Positions 53,622-61,656 of a DNA stretch of 64,000 nt are shown one piece after another. The notes beneath the pieces are model-generated. The model was not told the DNA's origin and ran no database searches. It saw nothing but the letters and a program-made list of their open reading frames with translations. A program made the translations under genes and the position numbers. Origin of the DNA: Bacillota bacterium (GTDB lineage Bacteria > Bacillota > Clostridia > Lachnospirales > Lachnospiraceae); contig JAEZUM010000079.1 of NCBI GenBank assembly GCA_023421075.1, positions 30,852 to 94,851 on the forward strand, given 5' to 3'. Position 1 is the stretch's first letter. Each line of letters begins with the position of its first letter.

Positions 53622-54536
53622 TTGATAAAGAATAATGCTGTGGTTTTAGGCTTTATATACCCTGGTGTAGAAAATTATTTAGATGATTATTTTAGTTCAT
53701 TATCGCAGCAATCAACGAAATGTTTTGATATATATATATATAATGATGGATTTGATAATAATCTATTAGAACATTTTATTACTCGTTATAAGGATTTGAA
53801 TATTAGAGTAATTAGGATTGAGAATAAGTTGACGCCGGCCGAAATAAGGGAAATTGCTATCACAGACCATGCAGATAAATATAATTATATGATTTTTTCA
53901 GATACTGATGACTACTTCAGTACAAATCGAGTTGAGCAGAGTATTAATGCATTACAGAATTTTGATTTTTGTTATAATGACATATATTTAGTCGACAATT
54001 TTGGCGTTAATTATACACAAAATTCTTATTTTAGAAATAAAGAACATCCTAATATGATTACACAATATGAGCCATTACTAGACAAAAATTTTTGTGGGCT
54101 ATCTAATACTGCTATCAATTTAAAAACAGTTAATTTAAAATCATTAAAAATTCCTCCAGAATTAATTGCAGTTGATTGGTGGATCTTTTCTATATTAACA
54201 ATTAATGATTATTGTGGATGCTTTTTAAGTGATGCCTTTACTTACTATAGACAACATGATTTAAATACTGTTGGAGGTCTTAATTATCTTAATGAAAAGC
54301 AGTTATTAAGAGGGATAAAAATTAAAAAAGACCATTATAAATTATTACTTCGATATTGTTCATCAAAATATAATTATATGATACAAGAAGAGTATGGTAA
54401 TATTGAACAATTGGATGAAATTATAAGTGGAAATAATACAATATTGAAGAATTACTTGTTTAATGTGAATAAAGAAGATAAAGAATATTTATGGTGGGAA
54501 AATATAAAATTAAATAGAAGGTGGTTATTAGAATGA
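53622..54536 (+). CDS. GT-A-type glycosyltransferase (family 2-like) in the nonulosonate block
   Basis: 304 residues from a TTG at 53622 with AAAGGAG 10-12 bases upstream. GT2-like start AVVLGFIYPGVENYLDDYFSSL and acidic nucleotide-binding motif SDTDDYF (~103-109). The C-terminal half (DWWIFSILTIND, YRQHD) is usual for this family. Lies between ptmE and the NeuB-type synthase and overlaps the latter. Could transfer the nonulosonic acid or another sugar; not decidable. Confidence 0.75.
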   Translation: MIKNNAVVLGFIYPGVENYLDDYFSSLSQQSTKCFDIYIYNDGFDNNLLEHFITRYKDLNIRVIRIENKLTPAEIREIAITDHADKYNYMIFSDTDDYFSTNRVEQSINALQNFDFCYNDIYLVDNFGVNYTQNSYFRNKEHPNMITQYEPLLDKNFCGLSNTAINLKTVNLKSLKIPPELIAVDWWIFSILTINDYCGCFLSDAFTYYRQHDLNTVGGLNYLNEKQLLRGIKIKKDHYKLLLRYCSSKYNYMIQEEYGNIEQLDEIISGNNTILKNYLFNVNKEDKEYLWWENIKLNRRWLLE

Positions 54537-55588
54537 AGGAAATAATGATCGGACAACGAATAATTAAAGATTTCTCTGAACCTTATATCATAGCAGAAAT
54601 CGGTGCAAATCATAATGGTAATATAGACTTGGCTAAGAAAATGATAGATGTAGCGAAAGAAAAAGGAGCAGATGCAGTAAAGTTTCAATCATGGACAAAA
54701 GATTCGATATTTGCCCGAGAGGTATATGATGATAATTATTTTTTGGCAGATGATTATAGGAACAGAAAAGATTATACTCTCGAATCAATAGTAGCTGCTT
54801 ATGCATTAGGAAAAAACGAACACAAGTTATTGAAGAATTATTGTGATGAGGTTGGAATTACTTTTTCTTCAACACCTTTCTCTAAGGATGAAGTCGATTT
54901 TTTAGTTGATGAACTAGATATTGAATTCATTAAGATTGCATCGATGGATCTAAATAACTATCCATTTTTAGAATATGTAGCTAAGAAAGGAAAACCCATT
55001 GTATTAGCTACAGGATTAAGTACATTAGCAGATGTTGATGAAGCTATTAGGACGATAATCAAAACTGGCAATGATCAAATTATTTTGTTGCATTGCGTAT
55101 CAATATATCCTCCAAAAGATGATGAAGTTAATCTGAATAATATAGATATGCTGCGTAATCTTTATGGCTTCCCTACAGGGTACTCCGATCATACTATAGG
55201 TACTACTGCTCCCATATTGTCAATAGCTAAAGGGGTATGTATGATTGAGAAACATTTTACACTAGATAAGAATATGGAGGGTTGGGATCATAAGGTTTCA
55301 GCCGACCCCTCTGAAATGGAGATTATTACCCGAGAGTGTAAAAAGGCATTTAAAATGTTAGGTGATTATAATCGAATTGTGAACGAGTCAGAAGAGAGGC
55401 GCAATGCTTTTAGAAGAAGTATTGTGTCTACCAGAGTAATCAAGGCTGGTGAGATTATTAATAGAAGTGATGTGACATTTAAAAGACCTGGAACGGGAAT
55501 AGAGCCTAAATACCTAGATTTTATAGTTGGTAAACCAGCCAAAAGAGATATTGGATATGATGTCTTAATTAAAATGGAAGATTTTTAG
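54533..55588 (+). CDS. legI: Nonulosonate synthase, NeuB family (LegI-like)
   Basis: 351 residues from the ATG at 54533 with GAAGGTGG upstream; it overlaps the previous gene by 4 bases. NeuB TIM barrel: YIIAEIGANHNGNIDLAKKMI, AVKFQSW, TPFSKDEVDFL, KIASMDL, GYSDHTIG and EKHFTLDKNMEGWDHKVSADP, then a C-terminal SAF domain (RSIVSTRVIKAGEIINRSDVTFKRP). It condenses phosphoenolpyruvate with a 6-carbon amino sugar to give a 9-carbon acid. legB, legC and ptmE nearby favour a legionaminic-type substrate over ManNAc. Specificity is not proven by sequence. Confidence 0.83.
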   Translation: MKEIMIGQRIIKDFSEPYIIAEIGANHNGNIDLAKKMIDVAKEKGADAVKFQSWTKDSIFAREVYDDNYFLADDYRNRKDYTLESIVAAYALGKNEHKLLKNYCDEVGITFSSTPFSKDEVDFLVDELDIEFIKIASMDLNNYPFLEYVAKKGKPIVLATGLSTLADVDEAIRTIIKTGNDQIILLHCVSIYPPKDDEVNLNNIDMLRNLYGFPTGYSDHTIGTTAPILSIAKGVCMIEKHFTLDKNMEGWDHKVSADPSEMEIITRECKKAFKMLGDYNRIVNESEERRNAFRRSIVSTRVIKAGEIINRSDVTFKRPGTGIEPKYLDFIVGKPAKRDIGYDVLIKMEDF

Positions 55589-55596
55589 GAGGTACT

Positions 55597-56277
55597 ATGA
55601 TTGCAATTATTCCTGCAAGAGGCGGTTCTAAAGGTGTACCAGGTAAAAATATAAAAGATCTTGCTGGTTATCCTTTAATATATTACACAATTAAAGCGGC
55701 CAAAGAAGCGAAGGCTATTGATAGAATTATAGTTTCTACTGATGATAAACAGATAGCTGACGTTGCATTAGGTTTTGGGGCAGAAGTACCTTTCCTAAGA
55801 CCGGAAGAATTAGCTTCAGATACAGCGAAAGCTATCGATAATTATATTTATACTTTAGAAAGATTACAACAAATGAGTGGTGCTGAGATTAATGAATTTG
55901 TTGTTCTTCAGCCTACATCCCCATTAAGGACATCAAAAGATATTGATGAAGCTATAGATTTATACTATGAAAAGAATGCAGAATCTGTTATATCAGTAGT
56001 AAAAGCAGAACATCCTCCTACTTGGTATAAAAAAATTGCATCGAATGGTGTTCTGATAGATTATTTTACTTCAACAGATAATAGTTTAAATAGACAAGAA
56101 GCTATGGATACATATCTACCAAATGGAGCAATTTATGTTTTCAACTATTCTTCACTAAAGAAGAATTATGGTTATTATAATTCAAAAACTTATCCGTATG
56201 TTATGAAGCTGGAAAATTCGGTTGATATTGATACAATCATTGACTTTAAACTAGCAGAGCTATTATTAGAAAAATAA
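55597..56277 (+). CDS. legF: CMP-nonulosonate cytidylyltransferase, NeuA family (LegF-like)
   Basis: 226 residues with TAGGAGGT upstream. IIPARGGSKGVPGKNIKDLAG is the CTP-binding signature; VVLQPTSPLRTSKDID and the late NSVDIDTIIDF are conserved. It activates the nonulosonic acid as the CMP-sugar donor. No esterase domain is fused. It follows the synthase by 8 bases. Confidence 0.86.
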   Translation: MIAIIPARGGSKGVPGKNIKDLAGYPLIYYTIKAAKEAKAIDRIIVSTDDKQIADVALGFGAEVPFLRPEELASDTAKAIDNYIYTLERLQQMSGAEINEFVVLQPTSPLRTSKDIDEAIDLYYEKNAESVISVVKAEHPPTWYKKIASNGVLIDYFTSTDNSLNRQEAMDTYLPNGAIYVFNYSSLKKNYGYYNSKTYPYVMKLENSVDIDTIIDFKLAELLLEK

Positions 56278-56312
56278 AATGATTTATATTGGTTAGAAGG
56301 GGAGGTATTAAT

Positions 56313-56960
56313 ATAAAAAAAGATATTGTAATTATCGGAACAGGGGGCTTTGCGAAAGAAGTTTTATGGCTTCTTGAAGAAAATAACAAGATTAATTGTG
56401 AGTGGAATATATTGGGCTTTATAGATAACTCATATAAAGATGCAGATTATAATATTCATGGATATCGTGTTGTTGGAGATGATGATTGGCTACTTAACCA
56501 TAATGAACCGATTAATGTCGTTTGTGGAATTGGTAGTACAGAATTAAGAAGGAAGATAGTAAACCGATTAAAAGATAATGCGAATATTTCTTTTCCTAAT
56601 ATTATTTCCCGTGACGCTATCGTATCTGATCATGTGGAACTTGGTAAAGGTTGCATAATCTGTGCAGGAAGTATTTTAACAGTTGATATATGTATAGGAG
56701 ATTATGTAATTATAAACTTAGATTGTACAATTGGTCATGATTCCGTTTTAAGCAACTTTATAACTTTATATCCTAGTGTTAATGTATCAGGTAATGTTAC
56801 TATAGAAGAAGGGACAGAAATTGGTACTGGAACACAGATAATTCAAGGGATAGTAATTGGAAATAATTCGATAATTGGCGCCGGAGCAGTAGTAATACGG
56901 GGTATTCCAGCTGAATGTACTGCAGTAGGAAATCCTGCGAAAGTTATAAAACAGAGATAA
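56313..56960 (+). CDS. NeuD/PglD-type sugar acyltransferase (LegH-like), possible ATA start
   Basis: About 216 residues. N-terminal Rossmann-like part (IVIIGTGGFAKEVLWLLEE) followed by left-handed beta-helix repeats (VELGKGCIICAGSILTVDICIGDYVIINLD, TIGHDS, IIGAGAVVIRGIPAECTAVGNPAKVI). This architecture acylates the 4-amino group of UDP- or GDP-amino-sugars, as PglD and LegH do. A strong GGGGAGG (56299-56305) has no ATG/GTG/TTG at proper distance: ATA at 56313 is 7 bases away, ATT at 56307 too close. The only standard start, TTG 56289, lies before the binding site. The acyl-CoA enzymes encoded next suggest a non-acetyl donor. Confidence 0.8.
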   Translation: MKKDIVIIGTGGFAKEVLWLLEENNKINCEWNILGFIDNSYKDADYNIHGYRVVGDDDWLLNHNEPINVVCGIGSTELRRKIVNRLKDNANISFPNIISRDAIVSDHVELGKGCIICAGSILTVDICIGDYVIINLDCTIGHDSVLSNFITLYPSVNVSGNVTIEEGTEIGTGTQIIQGIVIGNNSIIGAGAVVIRGIPAECTAVGNPAKVIKQR

Positions 56961-57039
56961 GAAATTGATTTTGAATTAAATTATATAACTAGTATTATTG
57001 TACTGGGAAAAACAAATTCTTATTAACGAAAGGAAATTT

Positions 57040-58344
57040 ATGATTAAAAAAATTACAGTTATAGGTGCAAATGGAACTATGGGATGCAATGTATCTGGAA
57101 TTTTTGCAGCATTTGGTAATGCTAAAGTTTATATGGTTAGCAGAACGATTGAAAAGTCTGAAAAGGCGATTAGCATGGCTGTAAAATCCGTAAAAGCCGA
57201 TGCAATAAAATGTAATTTAATTCCAGCTGATTTTACAATGCTTGAAAATTGCATTACAGACTCGGATCTTATCTTTGAAAGTGTTGCAGAAAATCTTGAT
57301 ACAAAAATACATATTAATAGCGAAATTGCAAAATATATACGTCCCAATACTATAATTAGTACAGGCTCATCAGGCTTATCTATAAAACGTTTGGCTGAGG
57401 TGTTTCCAGAAGACTTAAGAAAAAACTATTTGGGCATCCATTTTTATAATCCGCCATATAATATGACTTTGTGTGAATTAATTCCTTCAGAGTATACCGA
57501 AGTTGATGTATTTAATGAAGTAAAGAATTATGTCACTAGAGAACTTCATAGAACCGCAGTAACTGTGAAAGATACACCTGCATTTCTTGGAAATAGAATC
57601 GGATTTCAATTTATAAATGAAGCTCTTCAATATGCTGATAAGTATAAGGATAATGGTGGAATTGATTATATAGATGCTATTCTAGGACAATTTTCAGGAA
57701 GAAGTATGTCACCTCTTGTAACCTCCGATTTTGTAGGATTAGATGTACATAAGGCAATAGTAGATAATTTGTATTGTAATACAAATGACTATGCTAAAGA
57801 AACATTTATTATGCCTGATTATGCACTGGATTTAGTCGAGAGTGGGAAACTTGGACGAAAGACAGGTGGGGGGTTATATAAGCTTGATGTATCAGAAAAT
57901 GGAATAAAGAAAAGCAATGTTTATGATATTTCAACTAAAACATATCGTGAAAAGATTAAGTACAATTTCTCTTTCGCCGAAAGTATGATCAATTCTTTTA
58001 CAATTGGTGATTATGATACCGCATTTAATGTATTGATTCAAAATCGATCAATTGAGGCGGAATTATGTCTTGAGTTTTTGCTTAAATATGTTCTGTATTC
58101 ACTTAGTTCTGCATTATTGGTAGGTGATAGAATAAGCGCTGCTGATGATGTTATGGCAACAGGTTTTAACTGGTGTCCCCCTCTTGCGATTGTTGATGCA
58201 TTTTCAGGTGTTGAATATTTCACAAGTCTGGTTAAAGATAGAATAAATAAGAATATACTCAGTCAAATTGATTATGAGCAAATAAAAAGGTGTGTTGAGC
58301 CTTCGGCTTATGATTACAGAAAATATTTTAAAGCAAAACGATAA
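57040..58344 (+). CDS. 3-hydroxyacyl-CoA dehydrogenase family protein inside the glycan locus
   Basis: 434 residues from the ATG at 57040 with AAGGAAA upstream. NAD loop VIGANGTMG (7-15). The catalytic pair is His134 in GIHFYNPP and Glu146 in LCELI, with the 12-residue spacing of true enzymes. VKDTPAFLGNRIG, SDFVGLDV and SGKLGRKTGGGLY match the family's second domain. The extra C-terminal ~130 residues resemble a second copy of the C-terminal domain as in longer members. It should reduce a 3-ketoacyl-CoA to (S)-3-hydroxyacyl-CoA or the reverse. Its codon style is the island's AT-rich one, and its neighbours are a sugar acyltransferase and a thiolase, so a role in making an acyl donor for the glycan is inferred. 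Confidence 0.85.
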   Translation: MIKKITVIGANGTMGCNVSGIFAAFGNAKVYMVSRTIEKSEKAISMAVKSVKADAIKCNLIPADFTMLENCITDSDLIFESVAENLDTKIHINSEIAKYIRPNTIISTGSSGLSIKRLAEVFPEDLRKNYLGIHFYNPPYNMTLCELIPSEYTEVDVFNEVKNYVTRELHRTAVTVKDTPAFLGNRIGFQFINEALQYADKYKDNGGIDYIDAILGQFSGRSMSPLVTSDFVGLDVHKAIVDNLYCNTNDYAKETFIMPDYALDLVESGKLGRKTGGGLYKLDVSENGIKKSNVYDISTKTYREKIKYNFSFAESMINSFTIGDYDTAFNVLIQNRSIEAELCLEFLLKYVLYSLSSALLVGDRISAADDVMATGFNWCPPLAIVDAFSGVEYFTSLVKDRINKNILSQIDYEQIKRCVEPSAYDYRKYFKAKR

Positions 58345-58375
58345 ATTAAAGCTTAAGAGCAGAAGAAGGTGAAGT

Positions 58376-59626
58376 ATGGAAAATGTTTATATAATTGGAG
58401 GAGCGCAAACTGATTTTGAAAGAAATTGGACTAAAGAAGGAAAAAATGTCATTGCTTTATTAAAGGAAGTCATCGCGGATGCTTTAAACAATACGAATAT
58501 ATCTTTCGCGGATATCAACAAATTAAATGATCAAAATCAAGTAGCATGTTTTGTTGGTAACTTTATAGCTGAAGAATACATAAGTCAAGGACATTTAGGC
58601 GCATTATTAACAATGGTACACCCAGCGTTTTATGGAGTTCCCTCAGCGAGATATGAAGCTGCCTGCGCATCTAGTTCAGTCGCACTTGATGCTGCTATCA
58701 CTAAAATAAAGTCTGGTGACTATCAAGTTGCAATCGTTGTTGGATGGGAATTAATGAAAACTGTAGATACTAAGGTTTGTGGTGATATTTTAGGCAGAGC
58801 AGCCTACTATAAGACAGAAGCTCAAGGAGTTGATTTTCCTTTTCCGAAACTTTTTGGAAGTCTTGCCGATGAAATTATCGAAAAATATAGAATAAATGAA
58901 AATAGATTTTTAGATAATTTAGCATATATATCAAATAATAATTATATGAATGCAAAAAGAAATCCTTTATCGCAGACTCGTAAATGGTTTATGAATATAG
59001 AACAATCTAAACTAAGGGGTACTGAAACAAATCCTTATGTAGGTGGAAAATTAGCAGTTACTGATTGCTCTCAGGTTACAGATGGAGCCGCAGTGGTAAT
59101 ATTGGCCTCAGAACGCTTTGTAAAGGAGAATTTTAATAAGTCATTTCCTGTGGTTAAAGGGTGTGGACATAGAGTCGCTCCTATGCTATTCAGTGCTAAA
59201 ATGACAGAAGGTAAAGAGTCACAATATATTTTACCATGGACAAGACAAGCTGTAGTTGATGCCTATACAAGATCCGGACTTAGCATGGATGATATCGATT
59301 TCTTTGAAACCCATGATTGTTTTACTTCGAGTGAATATGCTGCAATATCAGCTTTTGGACTTACAAAACCTGGTTGTGAATATCAAGCTATTGAAGATGG
59401 TATTATAGCGATAGATGGTGCAAAACCAATTAATCCAAGTGGTGGACTCATTGGTTGTGGTCATCCAGTAGGAGCAAGTGGTGTGAGAATGTTTCTTGAC
59501 TTATATAAGCAGGTTAGTGGTAAAGCAGGTAACTATCAACTACATAACGCAAATAATGGTATGATGCTAAATATAGGTGGAAGTGCTACTACCAATTATG
59601 TTTTTATTGTAGGAAAAGAAAATTAA
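58376..59626 (+). CDS. SCP2/SCPx-type thiolase inside the glycan locus
   Basis: 416 residues with AGAAGGTGA upstream. The nucleophile Cys97 is in ARYEAACASSSVALDAA; the second motif HDCF (His313) and GLIGCGHPVGASG (Cys361, His363) are intact, so activity is expected. Thiolases either condense two acyl-CoAs or cleave 3-ketoacyl-CoA; the SCPx class includes both. Paired with the dehydrogenase just upstream, it could make acetoacetyl-CoA and then 3-hydroxybutyryl-CoA. No crotonase, acyl-CoA dehydrogenase or other fatty-acid oxidation gene is nearby. Last gene of the AT-rich island. Confidence 0.85.
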   Translation: MENVYIIGGAQTDFERNWTKEGKNVIALLKEVIADALNNTNISFADINKLNDQNQVACFVGNFIAEEYISQGHLGALLTMVHPAFYGVPSARYEAACASSSVALDAAITKIKSGDYQVAIVVGWELMKTVDTKVCGDILGRAAYYKTEAQGVDFPFPKLFGSLADEIIEKYRINENRFLDNLAYISNNNYMNAKRNPLSQTRKWFMNIEQSKLRGTETNPYVGGKLAVTDCSQVTDGAAVVILASERFVKENFNKSFPVVKGCGHRVAPMLFSAKMTEGKESQYILPWTRQAVVDAYTRSGLSMDDIDFFETHDCFTSSEYAAISAFGLTKPGCEYQAIEDGIIAIDGAKPINPSGGLIGCGHPVGASGVRMFLDLYKQVSGKAGNYQLHNANNGMMLNIGGSATTNYVFIVGKEN

Positions 59627-59659
59627 CAAAATGTATGAATTAGGAGTAGGAGGTACCCT

Positions 59660-60538
59660 ATGAAAGGTATCATTCTCGCCGGAGGTTCCGGCACAAGGCT
59701 TTATCCATTAACGATGGTAACATCAAAGCAGTTGTTGCCTGTATATGACAAACCAATGATCTATTACCCGTTGTCCACACTTATGCTGGCAGGGATTAAA
59801 GATGTATTGATTATCTCCACACCTCATGATCTACCGAATTTTAAGCGTCTGCTGGGCGATGGCTCCAGCTTTGGAATTCAATTGTCCTATGCAGAGCAGC
59901 CTTCTCCGGATGGACTAGCACAGGCATTTATCATTGGTGAGGAGTTTATTGCGGGTGATTCCTGTGCGATGGTTCTCGGTGACAACATCTTTTACGGAAG
60001 TGGCCTGACAAAGCATCTGAAGGAAGCAGCAAGCAGAGAAAAAGGTGCAACCATATTTGGTTACTATGTGGAGGATCCGGAGCGATTCGGTATCGTAGAA
60101 TTTGATGAGAATGGGAAAGCTATCTCGATCGAAGAGAAGCCGGAGAAGCCGAAGTCAAACTATTGCGTTACAGGACTCTATTTCTATGATAATAAGGTGT
60201 GTGAACTGGCAAAGCAGGTCAAACCGTCCAGACGAGGAGAGCTTGAGATTACCGATCTAAACCGTATGTATTTGGAGGCAGATACTCTTAATGTAGTTAC
60301 CTTAGGTAGAGGATTTGCTTGGTTAGATACTGGAACTATGGAAGCCTTAAGTGATGCGTCTGAGTTCGTCCGGGTGATTGAAAAGCGTCAGGGAATTCAA
60401 ATTGCCGCCATTGAAGAAATTGCTTATAAAAATGGATGGATTGATAGAGAGATGCTTATTAAGGCTGCTGATCATTATGGAAAGTCTAGTTATGGGAATC
60501 ATTTGAGAAAGGTTTCGGAAGGTAAGATTTTGTATTAA
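59660..60538 (+). CDS. rfbA: Glucose-1-phosphate thymidylyltransferase
   Basis: 292 residues with AGGAGG upstream. GIILAGGSGTRLYPLTMVTSKQLLPVYDKPMIYYPLS and LGDNIFYG are signature stretches of RmlA. Makes dTDP-glucose from glucose 1-phosphate and dTTP. Codon style returns to that of the housekeeping genes, unlike the genes before it. A terminator follows. The rfbB (dehydratase) and rfbD (reductase) partners are absent here and must be elsewhere if dTDP-rhamnose is made. Confidence 0.95.
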   Translation: MKGIILAGGSGTRLYPLTMVTSKQLLPVYDKPMIYYPLSTLMLAGIKDVLIISTPHDLPNFKRLLGDGSSFGIQLSYAEQPSPDGLAQAFIIGEEFIAGDSCAMVLGDNIFYGSGLTKHLKEAASREKGATIFGYYVEDPERFGIVEFDENGKAISIEEKPEKPKSNYCVTGLYFYDNKVCELAKQVKPSRRGELEITDLNRMYLEADTLNVVTLGRGFAWLDTGTMEALSDASEFVRVIEKRQGIQIAAIEEIAYKNGWIDREMLIKAADHYGKSSYGNHLRKVSEGKILY

Positions 60539-60558
60539 AGATAAAAATATGTGAGATG

Positions 60559-60589
60559 AAAGGTGTTGATTTATTCAATACCTTTTTTG
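60559..60589 (+). terminator. Intrinsic terminator after rfbA
   Basis: AAAGGTGTTGA (60559-60569) pairs with TCAATACCTTTT (60575-60586, one GU), running into TTTTTT. The rest of the 467-base gap to rfbC (60539-61005) holds a promoter and no gene. Confidence 0.8.
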
Positions 60590-60859
60590 TATATGTATTA
60601 TAAAGATATCATTTCAAGATCTGCCAATGATGTATCTCTATGTGACAGATATGTTATCTAAAATGTTATTATAGATGTGATGCTGACAAGTGATTTTTGT
60701 ATATAATCAAGCTATATCTGTTAACCTTCCATTAATTAATCCATCCATGATAACTGCATTAATTTTAGCATATAAGCTTAATTAATAATCTCACAATCCT
60801 ATTTTGGCTGATTACTATATAATTCACTATGTACAAGTAAGTCTCATATAAAAAGTTGA

Positions 60860-60887
60860 TTACAGAAGATCGACTATATTGTATAAT
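60860..60887 (+). promoter_or_regulatory. Candidate promoter for rfbC
   Basis: TTACAG (60860-60865), 16 bases, then consensus TATAAT (60882-60887). The leader would be about 110 bases long. Confidence 0.55.
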
Positions 60888-61005
60888 ACATGTACAGAGT
60901 TGAATTATAACAAATCTGGATATATATATAAAATGGTGTGAGTTTGTTCTCTGTTTGAGACAATCCCTATATTCATAACATAATATTAATTAACAGGAGT
61001 ATAAC

Positions 61006-61566
61006 ATGAAAGTAATTGCTACAGATTTAAAAGATGTATTTATATTAGAACCACAGGTCCACGGTGACCACAGAGGGTGGTTTGTTGAAAGCTGGTCGGA
61101 GCGGACCATGAAAGAGAATGGGCTTAACTATAACTTTGTTCAGGACAATCATTCCTATTCATCGACCAAAGGAACCTTCCGAGGCCTACATTGCCAGAAG
61201 GGCGATGCTGCCCAAGCGAAGCTGGTTCGGTGTACCCGAGGTGCTATCATGGATTATGTGGTGGATGTCCGTAAAGGTTCACCCACCTATAAGAAATGGA
61301 TTGCTGTAATGTTATCTGCAGAGAATCATCATCAGCTTCTAATACCCAGAGGCTTTCTGCATGGTTTTTTAACCTTGACGGAAGATGTGGAGTTCTTATA
61401 TAAGGTAGATAATTACTATAATTATGAAGCAGATCGATCGATTCGTTGGAACGACCCGGAATTGGGGATACTATATGACATCGATGACCCTATTGTATCA
61501 GATAAGGATGCAATTGCGCCTCTGTATCGAAACAGTGATATTGACTTTGTGTATCAGAATGATTAA
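61006..61566 (+). CDS. rfbC: dTDP-4-dehydrorhamnose 3,5-epimerase
   Basis: 186 residues with CAGGAG upstream. Cupin fold: QVHGDHRGWFVESW, FVQDNHSYSS, the catalytic GTFRGLHCQKG (His) and DYVVDVRKGSPTYKKW, IPRGFLHGFLTL, followed by RSIRWNDPELGI. Epimerises C3 and C5 of the 4-keto-6-deoxy sugar. Own promoter and separated from rfbA by a terminator. Confidence 0.95.
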   Translation: MKVIATDLKDVFILEPQVHGDHRGWFVESWSERTMKENGLNYNFVQDNHSYSSTKGTFRGLHCQKGDAAQAKLVRCTRGAIMDYVVDVRKGSPTYKKWIAVMLSAENHHQLLIPRGFLHGFLTLTEDVEFLYKVDNYYNYEADRSIRWNDPELGILYDIDDPIVSDKDAIAPLYRNSDIDFVYQND

Positions 61567-61656
61567 GATAGGATAAAAATACGTTAAGTAATGATATTGG
61601 ACAGAGAAACAGGATTAAGATATTATAAGATGAATCATCGGATTGGAGGTTACTTT

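Noticed and set aside
53622..54536. A replacement for the missing epimerase of the nonulosonate branch
   Set aside because: It has a GT-A start and an SDTDD nucleotide-sugar motif, unlike any epimerase fold; treated as a glycosyltransferase.
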